Source: CAZACZ01 sp964483695 (lineage in GTDB: Bacteria > Deinococcota > Deinococci > Deinococcales > Trueperaceae). From it: a stretch of 64,000 nt of DNA. Each line of letters starts with the position of its first letter. Position 1 is the stretch's first letter. This document shows positions 8,421 to 16,905 of the stretch, in pieces. Location: the NCBI GenBank assembly GCA_964483695.1, contig CAZACZ010000006.1:1-64000 (forward strand), written 5' to 3'. The translations under genes were made by a program, and so were the position numbers. The notes beneath the pieces were generated by a model. The model saw nothing but the letters and a program-made list of their open reading frames with translations, ran no database searches and was not told where the DNA came from.

Positions 8421-9170
8421 CTACTCGGCGCTCGAGAACCACTTCTCGACCAACGCCGCCAGCGTGCCGTCGGCCTTGATCTGCTCCAGACCGTGGTTGA
8501 TGGCGTCGACCAGCTCGTCGCCGGGTTGCACCGCGAAGCCGAGCTTCTCGCCCGACTCGACGTTACGGATGGAGGCCACGATCTCGCCGGCGTACTGCTG
8601 CACGAAGGCGTCGGCCGAGGTGTCGTCGATCATCACGCCGTCGACGTCGCCGTTGAGCAGCGCTAGCATGGCGGCGTTGAAGTCGTCGTAGATGCGCAGG
8701 CGCTCGCGGCCCACCAACTGCTCGGCGAGGATGGCGTTGGTGGTGCCGGTCTGAGCGCCGAGGAGCAGGTCGCCTTGGGTGAAGCTCTCGAGCGTCAGGG
8801 CCTCGTCTTCGGTGCGCGCCGCGATGGCCTGGTTCACCTCGTGGTACGGCACGGTGAACTCCACCACCTGGGCGCGCTCCTCGGTGATGGTGATGCCCGA
8901 GGCGATCATGTCGAACTCGCCGTTGGCCATGGCCGCGAAGATGCCGTCCCAGGCGGTCGTCTGGAACTGCGCGACGCAGTTGACGACCTCGCAGATGGCG
9001 TTGACGACGTCGATGTCGAACCCGACGATCTGCCCCTGGTCGTTCACCGTCTCGAACGGCGGGTAGGTGGTGTCGGAGCCGACGACCAACGTACGACCAC
9101 CCAGATCGTGGTCGGCCAGTGCAGCCGTGGTGGCCATCAGGAACAGCAGGACGGTGACGAGTCGCTTCAT
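8421..9170 (-). CDS. Amino-acid ABC transporter substrate-binding protein
   Basis: Periplasmic family-3 solute-binding protein. The 249-aa form starts at 9170 with MKRLVTVLLFLMATTAALA, a clear signal peptide, behind a GGGAG ribosome site; the frame is open further upstream but without signal-peptide logic. The mature part has the expected blocks: YPPFETVNDQGQIVGFDIDV near the start, WDGIFAAMANGEFDMI, and a late DALLNGDVDGVM-like segment. No lipobox is seen. It is first in the operon with the permease at 7105-8301 and alr. The ligand cannot be assigned. Confidence 0.92.
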   Translation of the reverse strand: MKRLVTVLLFLMATTAALADHDLGGRTLVVGSDTTYPPFETVNDQGQIVGFDIDVVNAICEVVNCVAQFQTTAWDGIFAAMANGEFDMIASGITITEERAQVVEFTVPYHEVNQAIAARTEDEALTLESFTQGDLLLGAQTGTTNAILAEQLVGRERLRIYDDFNAAMLALLNGDVDGVMIDDTSADAFVQQYAGEIVASIRNVESGEKLGFAVQPGDELVDAINHGLEQIKADGTLAALVEKWFSSAE

Positions 9171-9234
9171 GGCTTCACTCCCATCGCGAACGAAGATCCT
9201 TGCATCGATGATGCTCGTGGCGCTGCCGGTACCG

Positions 9235-9263
9235 AGCATACGCGTGCGCCGCCTCGGCGGCAA
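9235..9263 (-). promoter_or_regulatory. Promoter of amino-acid ABC operon
   Basis: Minus strand TTGCCG (9263-9258), 17-bp spacer, TATGCT (9240-9235). Expected start near 9228, leaving a leader of roughly 58 nt that contains the GGGAG ribosome site of the binding-protein gene. Confidence 0.6.
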
Positions 9264-9298
9264 CCGCCACCGGGCGAGTCAGAGACACCGGCGGGGCG

Positions 9299-10168
9299 TC
9301 AGCCCTTGACCGAGCCGGCCAGCAACCCGCGGATGAAGTAGCGCCCCAACACCACGTACAGGACCAGCGTCGGCAGGGCCGCCAGCACCGACCCGGCCAT
9401 CGGCAGGTTCCAGTTCACGGCCTCGCCGCCGGCCAGTTGCGCCAACGCCACGGTGATCGGTTGCGAGCTCTGGCTGGTGAGGGTGACGGCGAACAGGAAC
9501 TCGTTCCAGATCTGGGTGAACTGCCAGATGATCACGACCACGAAGCCCGAGATCGACAGCGGGAAGACGATGCGGCGGTAGATGCCGAAGAACCCGGCGC
9601 CGTCGATGCGCGCCGCTTCGATCATCTCGTCCGGGATCTCGGCGTAGAAGTTGCGGAAGATCAAGGTGGTGATGGGGAGGCCGTACACCACGTGGGCGAC
9701 CACCAGGCCCCAGATGCTGCCGTAGAGGCCGATGTCACGCAAGAACTGGAACAGCGGGATGAGGATCGACTGGTACGGGATGAACATGCCGAAGAGCATG
9801 AGCGGGAAGACGACCCGTGCCCCCGGGAAGCGCCACTTCGACAGCACGTAGCCGTTCATCGACCCCATCAGCGCCGAGAGCACCGTCGCGGAGACGGCCA
9901 GCACGAAGCTGTTCTGCAGCTTCGGTGCGAACGCCGTCCAGGCGGTGGCGTAGCTGGCCCAGTTCCAAACCGGGGGCAACGCCCAGGTGGTGGCAAGGTC
10001 GATGTCGCCGGGGCGCTTGAGGCTCGTGATCACCACCAGGTAGATCGGCAGCAAGTAGAAGAGCGCTGCCAGGACGAGCAACAGATACACGATCCAGCGG
10101 CCGCGCCCGCGCGCGCGGGTGCCCGGGTCTCCCGTCGGACGCCTCCGCGGGCTCAGCAGCGCGCTCAT
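9299..10168 (-). CDS. Sugar ABC transporter permease (MalG/UgpE type)
   Basis: Second membrane subunit of a carbohydrate importer, 289 aa, about six transmembrane segments. The EAA-type loop reads EMIEAARIDGAGFFGIYRRIVFP, typical for contacting the shared ATPase. The start ATG at 10168 overlaps the preceding permease stop (ATGA), which argues for coupled translation; the open frame further upstream is an artefact of GC-rich sequence. No ATPase gene is nearby, so the transporter probably uses a shared MsmK/UgpC-like ATPase encoded elsewhere, as known for such systems. Confidence 0.94.
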   Translation of the reverse strand: MSALLSPRRRPTGDPGTRARGRGRWIVYLLLVLAALFYLLPIYLVVITSLKRPGDIDLATTWALPPVWNWASYATAWTAFAPKLQNSFVLAVSATVLSALMGSMNGYVLSKWRFPGARVVFPLMLFGMFIPYQSILIPLFQFLRDIGLYGSIWGLVVAHVVYGLPITTLIFRNFYAEIPDEMIEAARIDGAGFFGIYRRIVFPLSISGFVVVIIWQFTQIWNEFLFAVTLTSQSSQPITVALAQLAGGEAVNWNLPMAGSVLAALPTLVLYVVLGRYFIRGLLAGSVKG

Positions 10169-11283
10169 CGCCGCACCTCGGAGCGCAGGCTCGAGTAGAG
10201 GTACGGCACGATCACCAGCGCCACCAGCAGCAGCAGCACCACGGCGATGGCCGCCCCGGACGCGAACTGGTTGGCACGGAAGCTGCGCAGGTACATCAGC
10301 AGCGCGGGGACGTCGGTGGTGGCGTTGTCCGAGCCCGCCATCGCCCAGACCAGGTCGAAGATCTTCAGGCTGATGTGCCCCAGGATGACCATGGCCGATA
10401 GCGTGATCGGGCCGAGAAGCGGCAGCACCACGAAGCGGTACAGCTGCCATTCGTTGGCCCCGTCCACCCGTGCGGCCTCCCGCAGCTCGTCGGGGATGCC
10501 GCGCAGTCCGGCAAGGTAGAGCGCCATGGTGTACCCCGACATCTGCCACACGGCAGCCACCACGATGCCCACGAAGGCCACGTTGAAGCCGTGCAACTCG
10601 GGGTAGGGAAGCAGGGCGACGTCGCGGCCGAGGGTGAACGCCCACGTCGCGAGCAGCAACGCGAGGCCGAACGCTGGCCATGCCCGGGCGCGCGTCCCGG
10701 CGGTCCAGGCGCGCCAACCGAGGTAGGCGAGGACCAACGCGACCACCACTGCGGTGACGGCCGGAAGGTCGTTCCAATCGAAGCGCCAGATCTGCCGGCG
10801 GGTCGTCAGCCAGCGGAACGTCAAGCGCGGCAGCCCCACCATCTCCGGTAGCGCGTTCACGCCGCCGCTAGGCTGCAGCAACCAGCGCCACACCGTGCCG
10901 GTGACGATGAACGCGAGGGCGAACGGGTAGAGGAAGACGGTGCGGAAGAACCCTTCGCCGCGTACGTTCCGATCGAGCAGCACGGCCAGGCCGAGACCGA
11001 GGCCGAGGCAGCCGGCCAGGAAGAAGACGGTGAAGAAGAAGGTGTTGACCAGGTCCTGGCGGAACCGTGTGTTGATGACGCCAGTGAAGAGCTGCCGGTA
11101 GTTCTCGAAGCCGACGACGTGCAGCTTCGGGTTGAGCGCCAGCGCCTGAGATGGGTCTTGGCCCCAGTCCGTGAGCGAGACGTACGCCGTGCGCCCGATG
11201 AACCCGTAGACGAAGATCGCGAGCAGGATCAACGACGGCAGGAGCATCAGGATGGCGGTGACCCGGTCGCGGGTGAGCTTCAT
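10165..11283 (-). CDS. Sugar ABC transporter permease (MalF/UgpA type) with extra membrane insert
   Basis: First membrane subunit of the sugar importer, 372 aa against about 290-320 for UgpA-type relatives. The C-terminal half is typical (GIPDELREAARVDGANEWQ as EAA loop). Between the segment VWRWLLQPSGG and the GYTMALYLAG core there are about 90 additional residues, including two hydrophobic stretches (AVTAVVVALVLAYLGW and FGLLALLLATWAF-like), so the protein probably has two extra transmembrane helices. The start at 11283 (MKLTRDRV) gives a short cytoplasmic tail before the first helix. It lies 109 bp after the binding-protein gene, with a hairpin between. Confidence 0.9.
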   Translation of the reverse strand: MKLTRDRVTAILMLLPSLILLAIFVYGFIGRTAYVSLTDWGQDPSQALALNPKLHVVGFENYRQLFTGVINTRFRQDLVNTFFFTVFFLAGCLGLGLGLAVLLDRNVRGEGFFRTVFLYPFALAFIVTGTVWRWLLQPSGGVNALPEMVGLPRLTFRWLTTRRQIWRFDWNDLPAVTAVVVALVLAYLGWRAWTAGTRARAWPAFGLALLLATWAFTLGRDVALLPYPELHGFNVAFVGIVVAAVWQMSGYTMALYLAGLRGIPDELREAARVDGANEWQLYRFVVLPLLGPITLSAMVILGHISLKIFDLVWAMAGSDNATTDVPALLMYLRSFRANQFASGAAIAVVLLLLVALVIVPYLYSSLRSEVRR

Positions 11284-11348
11284 GGCCTTCCTCGGGGCGG
11301 CGCGTGGCCGGCGGCGACGAGTGGGCGGTGGGCGACGGCGTCGGGAGG

Positions 11349-11379
11349 CCGGGGGAAGGGGCGGCGCCCCCTCCCCCGG
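11349..11379. other. Strong hairpin between sugar-binding protein and permease genes
   Basis: A 13-position stem (CCGGGGGAAGGGG against CCCCCTCCCCCGG) with one A-C mismatch and a CGGCG loop, 13 nt after the binding-protein stop on the minus strand. No T-run follows, so it looks like an mRNA-stabilising or attenuating stem rather than a full terminator. Confidence 0.7.
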
Positions 11380-11392
11380 TCCGCTGCCTGCG

Positions 11393-12628
11393 TCAGCGAC
11401 CCAGACCGACCTGGTTCGCGATCGCCTGGGCGGCGTTGGCGGCCTGTTCGCTCGAGCGCGACGCGAGGTAGATCTCCATCACCGTCGCGAACTCGCTCAT
11501 GAACGCTTCCTTGGCCACGGCGCCGTGCACCAGGCTGCCGACGATGGCGTCGTTCTGCCAGTCGGCCGCAGCCGAGCGCGAGTAGTCGTTGTAGACGGCG
11601 AGGTCGGAGTCCAACCGCGCCGAGATCGACCCCTTCAGCGGGTTGAAGGTGTCCTGTCCCTCCTTGGAGCCCACCAACCGCAGCCACGCGATGGTGGCGT
11701 CACGGTGCTGCACGCCCTTCGGCAAGCCGAAGGCGTCGGCCAGCATCATGAACACGCCCTGCGTTCCGGGGGAGGCCTGCCAGGCGAACCCGGTGCCGGG
11801 TTCGAGGCCGAGCGTGGTGACCATGTACCCAGCGGCCCAGTCGCCCATCACGTTGAAGGCAGCGGTGCCGTTCACCACGCGGTCGGTGGCCTGCTGCCAG
11901 CTCAGGCCGGCTGCGTCATCGTTGGTGCAGTCGAGGACGCGTCCGAAGGTGTCCCACACGGCCATGGCCTTCGGGTCGGTGAAGGCGAGGTTGCCACTCC
12001 ACAGCGCCTGGTAGTCGTCGACCCCCAGCACGGCCAGGGCCACCGATTCCCACAGGTGCTGCTGCGTCCAGTTCTCGCCCACGACCAGCGGCGTCACGCC
12101 GGCGGCTTGCAGCGTCGGGCAGATCGCCAGGAAGTCGTCCCACGTGGCGGGGGCTTCGACGCCCCACTCCTGCAGCTTGGCCGGGACGTACCACATCACG
12201 TTCGAGCGGTGGATGTTGACGGGCACCGACCAGATGCCGTCCGGCGTGCTGATCAGGTCGAGCAAGCCGGCCGGGAAGGCGCTGGTGAAGCCCTCTTCCT
12301 CGAACAGGAAGGTGAGGTCTTCCATGCGCTGGGCCGCGACCCAAGTGCCGATGAGCTCCTGGCCGGCGTGCACCTGGAAGGAGTCGGGTGGGTCGCCGCC
12401 GAGCATGCGGGTCTTGAGCACGGCACGGGCGTTGACGCCGGAGCCGCCGGTGACGGTGGCGTTGATGACCTCGATGCCGGGGTTCTGGCTCTCGAACAGG
12501 TCGATGAGGGCCTCGAGCGCGGGGCCTTCGTCACCGGCCCACCACGAGAAGATCTCGAGTTGTCCCTGGGCGGACGCGGTGCCCAGCGCCAGCGCCAACG
12601 AAGCGACTACGGTGAGGATCTTGCGCAT
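11393..12628 (-). CDS. Sugar-binding protein of ABC transporter (glucose/mannose type)
   Basis: Periplasmic binding protein, 411 aa from the ATG at 12628. The signal peptide MRKILTVVASLALALGTASA ends before QGQLEIFSWWAGDEGP. The mature sequence carries VINATVTGGSGVNARAVLKT, GENWTQQHLWESVA, NVMGDWAAGYM and GSKEGQDTFNPLKGSI. From memory these match the structurally known glucose/galactose-binding protein of Thermus thermophilus, so glucose or a related hexose is the likely ligand. It is first in an operon with two permeases. The leader of about 220 nt begins at a promoter next to recG. An alternative, longer start upstream would destroy the signal peptide. Confidence 0.94.
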   Translation of the reverse strand: MRKILTVVASLALALGTASAQGQLEIFSWWAGDEGPALEALIDLFESQNPGIEVINATVTGGSGVNARAVLKTRMLGGDPPDSFQVHAGQELIGTWVAAQRMEDLTFLFEEEGFTSAFPAGLLDLISTPDGIWSVPVNIHRSNVMWYVPAKLQEWGVEAPATWDDFLAICPTLQAAGVTPLVVGENWTQQHLWESVALAVLGVDDYQALWSGNLAFTDPKAMAVWDTFGRVLDCTNDDAAGLSWQQATDRVVNGTAAFNVMGDWAAGYMVTTLGLEPGTGFAWQASPGTQGVFMMLADAFGLPKGVQHRDATIAWLRLVGSKEGQDTFNPLKGSISARLDSDLAVYNDYSRSAAADWQNDAIVGSLVHGAVAKEAFMSEFATVMEIYLASRSSEQAANAAQAIANQVGLGR

Positions 12629-12852
12629 CTTCGGTTCCCCTTCTCGCCGCGTGGGCCGCAACGCACGCGGCTCGCGGCGTTCATGACGAGTTGCATGGGG
12701 TTCCCTTGCATCAGCCGATCGACAAGCCCAGGCTGCACCTCCCCCAAGGTCGTGGCCCTGGCCCGGCCGTGCGGGTCCCGCCCGCACGCCCGACCCGGTG
12801 ATCGCGCCCGTCTCGAACATGCTTCGGGTCCGCTCGGTCGGGGCTTGGCTCC

Positions 12853-12882
12853 ATGCTAGACCGCCACCTGCTGTGTGGTAAA
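12853..12882 (-). promoter_or_regulatory. Promoter of sugar ABC operon
   Basis: Minus strand TTTACC (12882-12877), 18-bp spacer, TAGCAT (12858-12853). It would give a leader of about 218 nt. Inside this leader, 12692-12710 carries an imperfect inverted repeat (TGCATGGG / CCCTTGCA). Confidence 0.55.
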
Positions 12883-12894
12883 GGTCACATTACC
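12877..12894. promoter_or_regulatory. Candidate operator GGTAA-N8-TTACC between sugar operon and recG
   Basis: A perfect 5-bp inverted repeat spaced by 8 bp. It overlaps the -35 box of the leftward sugar promoter and ends 6 bp before the recG -10 box. A repressor or activator bound here could control the sugar operon. It is short enough to be chance; no regulator gene is adjacent. Confidence 0.4.
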
Positions 12895-12900
12895 GGGCGG

Positions 12901-12906
12901 TAGACT
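12901..12906 (+). promoter_or_regulatory. -10 box giving leaderless recG mRNA
   Basis: TAGACT ends 7 nt before the A of the recG ATG at 12913, so transcription should start at or next to the start codon. No Shine-Dalgarno sequence precedes the ATG, which fits leaderless translation. Confidence 0.6.
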
Positions 12907-12912
12907 GACGGC

Positions 12913-15270
12913 ATGGCCACCCTCACCGATTGGAAGGGGCGCCTCGAGCGGCCCCTCCAGTTGGAGCTGCGCAGCGGGTGCCGTGACACGGCGGTTCGAG
13001 GCGGGGTGGAGGCGCTGTTGCGCCACCTGCCGCCACCGCTCGAACCGCTCGGGCGGCAACTGCGCGGCTACGCGCAGCTCAGCCCGGGCGAACGGCGCGA
13101 CCGGCTCGAGGCGGTCCTGTCGGCCTTGGGGGGGGCCGATGCCGAGCCGGGCCCGGAGGAGACCGAGGCCTCGTCCGGTGCCCCACCCGAGGCACGGACC
13201 ACCGGGGACGGCGCGCGGCTCGACCTCGACCTGCCGTTGGCCTCGCGCCTCGTCGACCTCGGCCAGCAGGCGCCCAAGAAGCTCGGCGACGTCGGGATCG
13301 GCAGCTACCGCGCGCTGCTCTACCACCTGCCGCGCCGCTACGAGGATCGCCGCGCCTTGCCGGCGTTCTCGGCGTTGCAGGACGGCGCCGTCGCCACCGT
13401 GCGCGGCGACGTGGTGAGCCGCGTCGCCACCCGGTCGCGGCGTGGCATGCACGTGTTCCGTGCCGGGCTCTCCGACGGGCGCGGCGACCGGGTCACCGCC
13501 GTCTGGTTCAACCAGCCGTGGCTCGAGAAGCAGGTGTTCCCCGGCGCGCGCCTGGTGCTGAACGGTCGCGTCAAACGAGTCGGCCGCCAGGCCGAGATCC
13601 ACGTCCAGGGATTCGAGGTCGATGACGACAGCGAGTCGTTGTCGTTCGACCGGATCGTCGGCATCTACCCGAGCACGCAAGGACTGAGCCAGGCCTACCT
13701 GCGCCGTGCCGCGAGGCGCCTGCTCGACGCCCTCGGCCCGGTGCCCGACCACCTGCCGCGCAGCCTGCTGGAGCGTCACGACCTGATCCCGCTCGACCGA
13801 GCGTTACGGTCGGCGCACTTCCCGGGGTCGGAGGAGGACCTCGGCCGCGCGCTGCGTCGTCTGAAGTTCGACGACTTCCTGTTCTTCGAGTTGGCGGTGC
13901 TGCGGAGCCGCGATCCGCACCGCGCCGGCCGTGCCTTCCCGGTCCGCGCCACGGACGTGGCGGCGTTCCGCGACGTCCTGCCCTTCGCCTTCACCGATGC
14001 GCAGGAGCGGGCCCTGAGCGAGATCTTGGGCGACATGCAGACGCCGCGCCAGATGGCCCGCCTGCTCCAGGGCGACGTCGGCTCGGGCAAGACGGCGGTC
14101 GCGGCGGCCGCCATCTTCGTGGCCACCCGCAGCGGCGCACAGGCGGCGCTGATGGCGCCCACCGAGATCCTCGCTCGCCAGCACTTCCTCAACTTGCAGC
14201 GGTACCTGTTCCCGCTCGGAGTGCGCACCGAACTGCTGGTCGGTGCCATGACCGCGTCCGAGCGCAACGCCGCTCGCGCACGGATCGCTTCTGGCGAGGT
14301 CGAGGTGGCGGTCGGCACCCATGCGCTCATCCAGGACGGGGTCGTCTTCCACGACCTGGGGCTGGCGGTGGTCGACGAGGAGCACCGCTTCGGCGTCAGC
14401 CAGCGGCGCTCCCTGATCCAAGGCGTGCCCGACGTGCTGGTCATGAGCGCAACGCCCATCCCGCGCTCGCTCGCGCTCACCGCCTACGGCGATCTGGAAC
14501 TCACCGTCATCGACGCCTTGCCTCCCGGCCGCAAGCCGGTCACCACGCGGCTGGTGAACGCCGCGCGGCGGCGGGAGGTGTACCGCTTCGCCTGGGAGCA
14601 GGTGCAGCAGGGTAGGCAAGCGTACGTCGTGACGCCGCTCATCGAGGAGTCCGAGGCGCTCGACGAGGTGGTGGCGACCACCCAACTGGCCGACGACCTG
14701 CGGAGCATCCTGCCGGCGGCCGCACGCATCGGCGTGTTGCACGGGCGCTTGGCCGCGGCCGAGAAGGACGAGGTGATGGGGGCCTTCCGCCGCCACGAGC
14801 TCGACCTGCTCGTGTCCACCACCGTCATCGAGGTGGGTGTCGACGTTCCCAACGCCACCGTGATGATCATCGAGAACGCCGAACGGTTCGGGTTGTCGCA
14901 ACTGCATCAGCTGCGAGGCCGCGTCGGTCGCGGCGCGCACGAGAGCCACTGCGTGCTGGTCGCGGGCGACCGCAGCCGCAAGACGCAGAAGCGCTTGGAG
15001 ATCGTCGCGAAGCACGCCGACGGGTTCGCCATCGCCGAGATGGACCTGCAGCTGCGCGGCCCGGGCGACCTGCGCGGCACCCGTCAGTCGGGCTTGCCGG
15101 AGTTGTCCATCGGCGACGTCGTCAGCGACGGCGCCATCATCGAGGAGGCGCGGGACGTGGCCAAGCGCATGCTGGAAGCGGACCCCGAGTTGGAGGCGCC
15201 GTGGGCGTCGAGGCTCCGCACCGAGTTGCGGCGCCGAAGCCAGGCGGTCATGGTGCGGGAGGTGATCTAG
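12913..15270 (+). CDS. recG: ATP-dependent DNA helicase RecG
   Basis: Branch-migrating helicase acting on stalled forks and recombination intermediates. The 785 aa are longer than E. coli RecG (693), mostly because of an N-terminal extension of about 100 residues ending in a Pro/Glu/Ala linker (80-100). A wedge/OB domain follows (about 105-330), then Walker A GDVGSGKT at 387-394, the DEEH box at 488-491, SATPIPRS, and the helicase C-terminal motifs IEVGVDVPNATVM and QLRGRVGRG. The start ATG at 12913 sits 7 nt after a -10 box and has no ribosome site. A similar extension is known in Deinococcus RecG (from memory). Confidence 0.96.
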   Translation: MATLTDWKGRLERPLQLELRSGCRDTAVRGGVEALLRHLPPPLEPLGRQLRGYAQLSPGERRDRLEAVLSALGGADAEPGPEETEASSGAPPEARTTGDGARLDLDLPLASRLVDLGQQAPKKLGDVGIGSYRALLYHLPRRYEDRRALPAFSALQDGAVATVRGDVVSRVATRSRRGMHVFRAGLSDGRGDRVTAVWFNQPWLEKQVFPGARLVLNGRVKRVGRQAEIHVQGFEVDDDSESLSFDRIVGIYPSTQGLSQAYLRRAARRLLDALGPVPDHLPRSLLERHDLIPLDRALRSAHFPGSEEDLGRALRRLKFDDFLFFELAVLRSRDPHRAGRAFPVRATDVAAFRDVLPFAFTDAQERALSEILGDMQTPRQMARLLQGDVGSGKTAVAAAAIFVATRSGAQAALMAPTEILARQHFLNLQRYLFPLGVRTELLVGAMTASERNAARARIASGEVEVAVGTHALIQDGVVFHDLGLAVVDEEHRFGVSQRRSLIQGVPDVLVMSATPIPRSLALTAYGDLELTVIDALPPGRKPVTTRLVNAARRREVYRFAWEQVQQGRQAYVVTPLIEESEALDEVVATTQLADDLRSILPAAARIGVLHGRLAAAEKDEVMGAFRRHELDLLVSTTVIEVGVDVPNATVMIIENAERFGLSQLHQLRGRVGRGAHESHCVLVAGDRSRKTQKRLEIVAKHADGFAIAEMDLQLRGPGDLRGTRQSGLPELSIGDVVSDGAIIEEARDVAKRMLEADPELEAPWASRLRTELRRRSQAVMVREVI

Positions 15271-15271
15271 G

Positions 15272-15742
15272 GTGCTGACGCGCTTGCTGGCGTTGGCGTT
15301 GGCGGGGGGCCTGGGAGCCGGGTTCGTGCTGCGCATCGCCTTGGGGCGAGGCCGCTTCGGCCTGCTGGCCACCCTCGCGCTCGGCCTGCTTCCGTTGCAT
15401 GCCGTCACCGTCGCCTGGACGGCCGTGCGGGCAGGCGTCGGTGGGATGACGGTGGCGGTGTTCTTGCTGGCGGCGCTGCTGGTGGCTGGGTCGGGGGCGT
15501 GGCTGGCGCGCCGTAGCGTCGAGCAGCGGGCGTGGTTGGCCGCCTTCATGCCGCTGGTGGCCGGAGCGGCATACGGCGCGCTGCCGGTGCTCGCCTTGGT
15601 GCTGCTGCTGCGTGACCAGCAATGGGCACTCGACGTCGTACCCGCGGTGACCTACGCGGTGCTGACGATCTTCTGCGTGGCGGCGCTGGTTCCGTTCGTG
15701 CCGCAGGCGCCGGAGCGCCGCCGCCCACCCGCAGCGGGCTGA
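15272..15742 (+). CDS. Small membrane protein of unknown function
   Basis: 156 aa, GTG start one base after the recG stop, so almost surely co-transcribed. Four to five hydrophobic segments are visible (about 1-22, 28-50, 58-75, 88-112 and 122-142), with a short Arg/Pro-rich cytoplasmic tail. No conserved motif is recognised. Codon use and composition match the neighbours, supporting a real gene. It could be dismissed as a spurious frame, but the consistent alternation of helices and Arg-rich loops on one side argues otherwise. Confidence 0.65.
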   Translation: MLTRLLALALAGGLGAGFVLRIALGRGRFGLLATLALGLLPLHAVTVAWTAVRAGVGGMTVAVFLLAALLVAGSGAWLARRSVEQRAWLAAFMPLVAGAAYGALPVLALVLLLRDQQWALDVVPAVTYAVLTIFCVAALVPFVPQAPERRRPPAAG

Positions 15743-15753
15743 CGGAGGCGGTC

Positions 15754-15762
15754 TGCTAGACT
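15754..15762 (+). promoter_or_regulatory. Extended -10 promoter giving leaderless lipoprotein mRNA
   Basis: TGCTAGACT, an extended -10 element, ends 7 nt before the GTG start at 15769. The spacing is the same as in front of recG. Confidence 0.6.
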
Positions 15763-15768
15763 GCCATC

Positions 15769-16707
15769 GTGCTCCGCCGGCTCCCGCGCTTCGTGCCGTC
15801 CGCCGTCCTCGTCGCAGTGGCGTGCGCGGCTACCCTGATCGCCGGTTGCGCTCCACGCGCCGACATCCGCAGTGCCGAGCAGATCGGCGACATCGTGCCG
15901 CCGACGTTCGAGTTGGTGCCCGGACGCACCAGCATCGAGCGCTTCGACCCGCCAGGGGCGGGTGGCGGCCTGGCCATGACCATCGGTACCCTGGCGCACA
16001 ACCCCAACGACTTCGGCATCCGGCTCGACGGGGCGACGTACACCGTCTTCTTGGAAGGCAAGCAGGTGGTCAAGGGCGCGATCGCGCCGGAGGTCTACCT
16101 CGAGCCGGGCGCCACCGCACCGGTCGACTTCGTCATCGCCACCGAGTTGCGTGGCTCGACCGACCTGCTGCGCGCCGTCGTGCGCGCCTTCGCCGACCGC
16201 CCGCTTCCGTTCCGGGTCGAAGGGACGCTGCGGTTCCGCTCCGCCAGCCACGCGTTCGAGACGCGAAGCCGCGTCCTGGTGGAGGGGGCCACGCTGGCGC
16301 GCCAGACGGTGCAGGCGCCGCTCTTGCGGTTGAACGAGAACGACAGCCGGGCGTTCCTACTCCAGTCCGACGTGCCGGTGGTGCAAGTCGTCTTGCAGGC
16401 AGCCAACCCCGGTGACATCGGGTACTTCCTGCACGGGAAGGACCTGACCTTGTCGCTCGGCGGATGGCCGATCGCGGTGGCCGACATGCCGCCCGTGCCG
16501 TTGGCGGCCGGGCAAGCGAGCCGCATCGACCTGTTGTTCTACCCGAACGTCGACGAGGTGACGGACGAGGCGCGCGCCGTGCTGCAGGCCGCGCTCGACG
16601 GGTACGCCACGTTGCTGCGCCTCGAAGGGGAGCTCTCGATGGACGTGCTCGGGGTCGACTCGTTCCCGGTGCCGGCGGGTTGGTCGGTCACCGGGTTCGT
16701 CCACTGA
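15769..16707 (+). CDS. WHy/LEA14-type lipoprotein
   Basis: 312-aa predicted lipoprotein: a signal peptide with the lipobox IAGC places the acylated Cys at residue 27. Residues about 45-150 form a WHy (LEA type 2) domain (LAHNPNDFGIRLDGATYTVF, then a G-A-I turn). A second, weaker copy follows about 205-265 (AANPGDIGYFLHGKDLTLSL). WHy domains occur in desiccation- and stress-related proteins, so a protective or surface role is plausible but unproven. The GTG start is supported by the extended -10 box directly upstream and by the signal peptide. Confidence 0.8.
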   Translation: MLRRLPRFVPSAVLVAVACAATLIAGCAPRADIRSAEQIGDIVPPTFELVPGRTSIERFDPPGAGGGLAMTIGTLAHNPNDFGIRLDGATYTVFLEGKQVVKGAIAPEVYLEPGATAPVDFVIATELRGSTDLLRAVVRAFADRPLPFRVEGTLRFRSASHAFETRSRVLVEGATLARQTVQAPLLRLNENDSRAFLLQSDVPVVQVVLQAANPGDIGYFLHGKDLTLSLGGWPIAVADMPPVPLAAGQASRIDLLFYPNVDEVTDEARAVLQAALDGYATLLRLEGELSMDVLGVDSFPVPAGWSVTGFVH

Positions 16708-16761
16708 CGCTCCGCGACCGCGCGGCGGAGGCGCCGCTCGAGGCGCCCGAGGCGCTCGATG

Positions 16762-16850
16762 CGGCGCGCGAACGGCGTCGGGTCTAGCGCACGACGGCGC
16801 GCGAACGGCGCCAGGTCTAGCGCACGACGGCGCCCGAACGGCGCTGTACC
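16762..16850 (+). repeat. 33-bp tandem repeat upstream of serA
   Basis: Two nearly identical 33-bp units (16762-16794 and 16795-16827) and a partial third copy to about 16850, sharing CGGCGCGCGAACGGCG and TCTAGCGCACGA. The period equals 11 codons and the frame is open into serA, but the serA promoter and start lie downstream. Confidence 0.85.
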
Positions 16851-16888
16851 GACCACGCGCCGCCGCGCCGTTCGGCGTTCTGGCGAAG

Positions 16889-16897
16889 TGCTATCGT
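16889..16897 (+). promoter_or_regulatory. Candidate extended -10 promoter of the serine operon
   Basis: TGCTATCGT ends 9 nt before the serA ATG at 16906, so the leader would be at most about 2 nt. No clear -35 box. Confidence 0.45.
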
Positions 16898-16905
16898 TTC
16901 GCGGT

